A stretch of 64,000 bases of DNA from Candidatus Iainarchaeum sp. (lineage in GTDB: Archaea; Iainarchaeota; Iainarchaeia; Iainarchaeales; JAGVWC01): positions 62,001 to 126,000 of the forward strand of contig JAGVWC010000009.1 in assembly GCA_018304465.1 (NCBI GenBank), read 5' to 3'. Numbering within the stretch: the first letter of the stretch is position 1; every line of letters starts with the position of its first letter. Of this stretch, positions 58,822-64,000 are shown one piece after another. The position numbers were made by a program, and so were the translations under genes. The notes under the pieces were generated by a model. The model worked only from the letters and a program-made list of their open reading frames with translations. It did not search any database and was not told the DNA's origin.

Positions 58822-61068
58822 ATGCGGTTTTGGTCTGGAATCGGTCTTGGCAGCGGGGTGTTGCTGGCTTTTTTTTTGGTGTTTCAAACCGTTGCGGCGG
58901 GAAACATTGATTTTGCGGCTAACGAATTGGCGAGTCTTTCGTGGGCGTGTAAAAGTCCCGGCATCAGTTGCGGTCCAGCGGGTTCGTATAATTGCAGCGG
59001 CGGAATAACGAATGATGTCACGTCGTGCAACGATACCGCGAACCAGATTTGCAAAGCGTATAACGACGGTACATGGTTTGCAACCGGCGCGTATTGGGGA
59101 ACCGGCACCACGCGAACCATGTTTGGTCATCCGGGCCTGGATAATTGCTATCGAAGAACCTATCGTTTGACCCTGAGTGGTTGGGTTCCGAATGAGTGGG
59201 TGCCCTACCCCAAAAGCGATAATGGAACTTACATCGGAGTGGAAGTGGGTTGTTGGCCGCCGCTTGACTCGGTCCAGCCGTTTCTTCCCGCGATGACGTG
59301 CGGAAGCTGCTTGGTGAGTTTTAGCTGCGCGCAATGCAACAATGAATGCACGGCGGGCGCGACACGCTGCAGCGGTTCCTCGGCGCAAGTCTGCAGTGCG
59401 AATTCGAATGGTTGTTTGTCCTGGCAAAACGTCGCCAATTGCGGTGCCGCAAGTTGCGGAGCGGGGGGAACCAGGTATTGTAATGCCGCGGGCGATGTCG
59501 TGCAAGACCAGACGTGTTCGGGCGGATGTAACAACGGAAGTTGTGTCGGCGACTGGACCAACAGCCAACTTGTTTCCAACTGCAGTCCCGGAACCACCTA
59601 CAGCGCATGGAGCGCGCCTTACTGCAAACCCGGAGATTTGACCAAAACGTACCATACCCGCGATGTCCTCACCAAGGGCTGCCGCGGGGCACCTGGAACC
59701 TGTTTTACGGACAACAGCGAAGAAGAAGCCGTTGCGAATAATTGTAGCGCGAGTCAAGTGTGTTATAGCGGCGCGTGTGTAGATGTGGTGTGTAATGCTT
59801 CCGTTGCCCCGACGCCGATTCTTCGAAACAATTCTTCCACGTATACCGGCGCCTACCAGGGATTCGTAGCCAAGCCAGGCACGGGTCCGGCCACGCTTAA
59901 CTGCGGAAACAATTCTTACGCTTCGATCGGTTGCACGGATCCGGTTGGAACCAACGGAACCTGTACCGCGGATTGCGCGTATCCGACTGCGGGAACTTTC
60001 ACGACGAGTTCGTTTTTGCTTTCTTCCAACGGATATTCGGCAACGTGTGCCGCCCAAAACGTGTGCGTCTATAATACCTGCGCGGATATGCCGGGTCGCT
60101 GTGGAAACGTTCCGCTTGGATGCGGACAATTCGACCCCGCCTGCAACAACTGCACCGCAGGAACCGAAGCATGCGTCAACACCGACTGCCGCGTCATCAG
60201 CTGCAACGTTTCATCGCAATCGCCGATCACTCCCCAAAGCACGTCCACGATTTCGATTGGATACACTGGATTTGCGTCAAAACCCGCAGGTTCAATTCCC
60301 TGCGGAACCATTCCGCAAAGCAGCGCGACGTTGAATTGCACCAATCCGAATGCGAATGGCGACGGAACCTGCACCGCGACCTGCGGACCGTTTTTCACGG
60401 TTGGCAACTATTCCACTCAGTCGTTTGGTCTTTCCAATGGCGAAAGCAATGCCGCGTGCGCTTCAAGCGTGGTGGAAGTCGGTGGAGTTTCGGGCACGGT
60501 TTCGATTTTTATCCGGACACTCAATGGAAAAGGCGAGGATGTTTCGCAGTTCGCAAAAAAAGATACGATCAACGTGGTGATTGACGTGGTTAACAATACT
60601 TCGAATCCGATTGGCGGACCCGGAAACGATTTGTCGGTTTCGTTTTTGACCAAAGAAGAGAATCTGAAAAAAAGAATCAACGTGGGGTTTTCGGCGGGCG
60701 CCAATTCCGCGATCAACATCGATTCGGGTTCGGAGGACGTTGATCTGAAACCGTTGGATTTGTCGGACGGTATTTTTTTGTTGCGGGTGGCGATTCCAAC
60801 CGAAGGCGCGAATTTCAGCCGCGAATACGTCGCCGAAATTCCGTTTGAAACCCGTCGTTTCGAAGAATCGACCGGTGAAAAACTTTTTCTTCAAGCCACT
60901 CCGTTTTCGAGCCAAAAATATATTTCCGTGCTGGATATCCAGGCCAGCGCGGTTCCCGAAACCAACGTAATCGGAGCCGCGCTCGTGGGGTTGTTGGCAT
61001 TGGCGTTTGTTTTTGGCAGTCGGCAAAAAAAGCGCGTTTTTTTGGTTTTAAGGCCAAAAGGGCAATAG
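58822..61068 (+). CDS. Cys-rich surface protein with C-terminal sorting-like signal
   Basis: N-terminal hydrophobic signal; many Cys; C-terminus VPETNVIGAALVGLLALAFVFGSRQKKR. Confidence 0.75.
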   Translation: MRFWSGIGLGSGVLLAFFLVFQTVAAGNIDFAANELASLSWACKSPGISCGPAGSYNCSGGITNDVTSCNDTANQICKAYNDGTWFATGAYWGTGTTRTMFGHPGLDNCYRRTYRLTLSGWVPNEWVPYPKSDNGTYIGVEVGCWPPLDSVQPFLPAMTCGSCLVSFSCAQCNNECTAGATRCSGSSAQVCSANSNGCLSWQNVANCGAASCGAGGTRYCNAAGDVVQDQTCSGGCNNGSCVGDWTNSQLVSNCSPGTTYSAWSAPYCKPGDLTKTYHTRDVLTKGCRGAPGTCFTDNSEEEAVANNCSASQVCYSGACVDVVCNASVAPTPILRNNSSTYTGAYQGFVAKPGTGPATLNCGNNSYASIGCTDPVGTNGTCTADCAYPTAGTFTTSSFLLSSNGYSATCAAQNVCVYNTCADMPGRCGNVPLGCGQFDPACNNCTAGTEACVNTDCRVISCNVSSQSPITPQSTSTISIGYTGFASKPAGSIPCGTIPQSSATLNCTNPNANGDGTCTATCGPFFTVGNYSTQSFGLSNGESNAACASSVVEVGGVSGTVSIFIRTLNGKGEDVSQFAKKDTINVVIDVVNNTSNPIGGPGNDLSVSFLTKEENLKKRINVGFSAGANSAINIDSGSEDVDLKPLDLSDGIFLLRVAIPTEGANFSREYVAEIPFETRRFEESTGEKLFLQATPFSSQKYISVLDIQASAVPETNVIGAALVGLLALAFVFGSRQKKRVFLVLRPKGQ

Positions 61069-61091
61069 AATTTATATAATAGAATCCCCTA

Positions 61092-64000
61092 ATGGTGTGG
61101 GTTAACGGCCGGGATAATATGGCGATTCTGCAGACATTATCGGAATGGTATGCCAAGGCAGAAGACAAGTTTTTTTCGACCTTGGATTGGCTGGATTCCA
61201 AAGGAGTCCCAGTGTACGCGTACAGCAACGCGTTGGAATCCAGGGGAATTCCTTCTTTTCCCGTCACGGTTTGCCTGATTGTATTGCTGTTGTTTGGTTT
61301 GGCGTGGCTTTTGTTCTTGCCCGCGGCCAGCGGAACCACCTTGGATTTGGGTTTAACCGACCAGGGAGAAAACGCGTTGTCGGGCGTATCCGTCAAGGTT
61401 CTGGATGAAAGCGGCAAAAATATTTTCGAAGGAACCAAAAACAACGGGGATTCGATTGCGCTTTCGGGAGTCGTGGGAAAAGAATTGTCGGTGCTTGCGT
61501 CCAAAGACGGTTTTGATCCCGCATCCACGAAAATACGCGTGCGAAGCGAAAACGAAAGCGTTTCATTGATGCTGCAAAAACAATTCATTCCCGTGGTCGC
61601 CCAAGTGCGATTCGTGGATTCGATTACGGGGGTTCCGATTACGAACGCCGCGGTTTCTTTTTCCTGGCAGAATCTGAACCAGACCGCAACCACGGACGCC
61701 AACGGTTTTGTCACGTTAACGGGTTTTCCCGGAAACGAGGATATTTTGGTGGCGGTCACGTCGGATAATTACGAGTCCAAGCAAAGCACGATTCGGCTGT
61801 TGGACGGACAAAAACAAAGCATTCCCTTGGTTCCAAAGCAAAGCGCGCAATTCGGAAACGCGAAAATCATCGTTAAAGTATTTGAAAAACAAACGCAGTT
61901 GTCCCTCGATGACGCGCACGTCGTGCTGTTGAATCCACAATCGAACGCGAGTTATTCCGAAGGATCCACGCAAGACGGACAATTCATCGCGGATCTGCCC
62001 AAAGGCACCGTGTTCGTCGCGCGGGTTTCAAAAGGCGGGTATGTCAAATTCGTTTCCGCCCAGCAAACCGTTCGCGACGAGGAAATGCAATTGAACGTGG
62101 AGCTGGTCAAAGGCGGAACCAAAGTTCGGGTCACGGTCCAGTCCAAAGAAAGCAGTTTGCCGCTGGCGGGCACCTTGGTGTCATTGTACAAAACCGACGG
62201 TTCACGGGTCGAAGAACAATCCGCGCCGTTTAGCGGAACCGTGGATTTTTCGGGATTGCAACCGGATGAAAATTATTTCGTCGGCGGTTATTTGACGGGG
62301 TTCGTTCCGGCGCTCGAGTTTTTTTCGCCGTTTGAAACCAACGAATTGACGTTGGAATTGGAAACCGAAAGCACTTCGAACATGGCCAAATTCAACGTGT
62401 TCGTCACGGGTTCGGACGGTCTTGCGGGAAACAACGCGGGCGTATCTTTTTTCGAAGTGATCAACGGGTATACGATTCCCACGGGTTTGCCAACAGTAGT
62501 CACGGAGTACGACGGATACGTGTCCATCAAGGCGCCGGTTGGAAAAAACATTCTTGGCCGCGCGTCAAGAGGACTTGAAACCGGGGACGCGAACAAGATC
62601 GTCGCCTTGGGAGAAAACAATGTTGCGATTCGCATGAAACTCACGGACACCGCCAAGCGACTGCGCGTACTCGGGTTTGACGGAAACCCCGTAGTCCAGG
62701 CATTCTTGCACGTCGAATCCCCGTCCAAAGAAGTGTTGTTTGACGGAAACATCGGGGACGACGGCAGTATTTTGTTTGACGCCAAAAAAAGCGATTCCAT
62801 TAACGTCACGGTTTCCTTGCCGGACGGAAACGTGTTTTCAAGCCAGGAAATAGTCAAAGGAAAAAGCGAAGTCATCGTGCGGTTAAAACCCAACAACACG
62901 GACGCGCTGGCTCCGCCCATCAAATTTTTGGGACTCGAACAATCGGATGGCACCGTGGTGCAAAGCCTCACGCCGGGAACCGAATATTGGGCGAAGTTCC
63001 AGATCGACTGGGTGGAAGGACAATACCGCGGCGGCGTGCATGTGCGCATCGGAAACGACAACGAACCGTTCGCCGAATCCGACGATGTCGGAATCATGGG
63101 TTTTGACGCCGGCGGGTTTTCGTCGTTCGCGTATTCGCGTTCGTATTCCCCGCTTCCGTCCCCCGGAAACGAATCCCTCGATCTTCGCAACAAAGGCGAA
63201 GCCGGCCAGTACAACAAATGGGCGGAGATTTATTTTGACAATCCGAAAGGAACCCAGATTATCCGCGTGAAAGTCAAAGCGAAAGAAACCATTTCCAAGC
63301 AAACCGTTTTTCTGCATTACCGCGCGTGGTCTTTGGTCGGAACCGCGTATCACCGGTCTCCGGAAGACCCGGAATTAAAGAACGAACAATTCTCGAATTC
63401 GAAAACCGCGTTGTACGCGCAGACGAACGCGGAAACCCTGTCCGTGTTTTCGACACAGCCCGACTGCCAGGGAAAAGCCTGCGCCACGTTCACGATCGTT
63501 TCAAGCGACGGGGAAACGGTTCAAAAATCCGATTTCACGTACGCGGCGCGTGGACGCGTCTACGCGATCGAAGCCACGATTCGAAGCCAGCAAGCCATGG
63601 GCGCGCTGATCAAAGCGACGACCCCCAAACAAAAACCAAAATTGTTTTTTACGGGAAGCGAAGTCGAGAGTTTCACGCAGTTCATTGACACGAATTCCAC
63701 GCAAACCGCGATGGAAATCAACGATTTAAGCGTGCTTGAAAACGTCGAGCGAAAAGCCCGCATTTATTTCAAACCAGTCCAGGACGGCCCCGCGACGATT
63801 CACATGGAGTTTTTGGGCGAGGACGTCATCGTCAAAGAGGATTTCTTTTTCAATGTCGGCGAGGACAAAACCTTGTTCGTGGCGGTGGAACCCGGAATCG
63901 TTAATCTGGGTTCTTCATTCAAAGTCATCGTAACGGACGACAAGAACAAAGGAGTCGAAAACGCCACGGTGCACATCCGCGATAATCTTAACGCGATCGC
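61092..64000 (+). CDS. Large membrane-anchored surface protein with repeated carboxypeptidase-regulatory/Ig-like domains, truncated at window end
   Basis: Manual translation from ATG 61092 (MVWVNGRDNMAILQTLSEWYAKAEDKFFSTLDWL...); frame checked near window end; TM at FPVTVCLIVLLLFGLAWLLFLPAA. Confidence 0.75.
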   Translation, partial: MVWVNGRDNMAILQTLSEWYAKAEDKFFSTLDWLDSKGVPVYAYSNALESRGIPSFPVTVCLIVLLLFGLAWLLFLPAASGTTLDLGLTDQGENALSGVSVKVLDESGKNIFEGTKNNGDSIALSGVVGKELSVLASKDGFDPASTKIRVRSENESVSLMLQKQFIPVVAQVRFVDSITGVPITNAAVSFSWQNLNQTATTDANGFVTLTGFPGNEDILVAVTSDNYESKQSTIRLLDGQKQSIPLVPKQSAQFGNAKIIVKVFEKQTQLSLDDAHVVLLNPQSNASYSEGSTQDGQFIADLPKGTVFVARVSKGGYVKFVSAQQTVRDEEMQLNVELVKGGTKVRVTVQSKESSLPLAGTLVSLYKTDGSRVEEQSAPFSGTVDFSGLQPDENYFVGGYLTGFVPALEFFSPFETNELTLELETESTSNMAKFNVFVTGSDGLAGNNAGVSFFEVINGYTIPTGLPTVVTEYDGYVSIKAPVGKNILGRASRGLETGDANKIVALGENNVAIRMKLTDTAKRLRVLGFDGNPVVQAFLHVESPSKEVLFDGNIGDDGSILFDAKKSDSINVTVSLPDGNVFSSQEIVKGKSEVIVRLKPNNTDALAPPIKFLGLEQSDGTVVQSLTPGTEYWAKFQIDWVEGQYRGGVHVRIGNDNEPFAESDDVGIMGFDAGGFSSFAYSRSYSPLPSPGNESLDLRNKGEAGQYNKWAEIYFDNPKGTQIIRVKVKAKETISKQTVFLHYRAWSLVGTAYHRSPEDPELKNEQFSNSKTALYAQTNAETLSVFSTQPDCQGKACATFTIVSSDGETVQKSDFTYAARGRVYAIEATIRSQQAMGALIKATTPKQKPKLFFTGSEVESFTQFIDTNSTQTAMEINDLSVLENVERKARIYFKPVQDGPATIHMEFLGEDVIVKEDFFFNVGEDKTLFVAVEPGIVNLGSSFKVIVTDDKNKGVENATVHIRDNLNAI

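Noticed and set aside
58792-60129. 445-aa minus-strand ORF, Arg/Ile/Thr-rich
   Set aside because: Fully antisense to the well-supported Cys-rich surface protein 58822-61068; composition typical of a shadow frame.
62288-63217. 309-aa minus-strand ORF
   Set aside because: Antisense to the 61092->64000 surface protein frame, which stays open to the window end.
1-64000. CRISPR array or cas genes
   Set aside because: No array of short regularly spaced repeats and no Cas-type motifs seen on either strand by reading.

Overview
This 64 kb window looks archaeal. Supporting genes include a CTP-dependent riboflavin kinase, a geranylgeranyl reductase, a PAC2-family protein, FlaI/FlaJ-like secretion genes, an archaeosortase-like protein and an intron-bearing tRNA. 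All calls come from reading the sequence and ORF translations; no database search was run.

Main parts: (1) 0-7.9 kb: nucleotide-sugar/glycosyltransferase genes, purine salvage (APRT, MTAP), a geranylgeranyl reductase, an MGMT-like protein and DAHP synthase. (2) 8.2-14.5 kb: secreted and surface proteins, including a large clan GH-A-like glycosidase with MopE-type repeats. (3) 17.2-29.4 kb: an apparent genomic island. It carries four degenerate copies of the 3' end of the bounding tRNA-Gln gene, all in the tRNA's orientation, plus a frame-disrupted integrase, an integrase-tail remnant, a PIN/AbrB pair and assorted cargo. (4) 30-40 kb: housekeeping genes, a P-type ATPase and a compact pilus-type ATPase/TadC-like gene set. 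(5) 40-57 kb: a 1535-aa secreted protein of unknown family and a second type IV pilus-like cluster. Its ATPase carries a 515-aa intein, and the cluster has at least six small pilin-like proteins. (6) 57-64 kb: an archaeosortase-like protein followed by large surface proteins.

The observations I rate most worth following are the tandem tRNA-Gln-derived repeat array, the intein in the pilus ATPase, and the linked pilus/archaeosortase/giant-surface-protein region.
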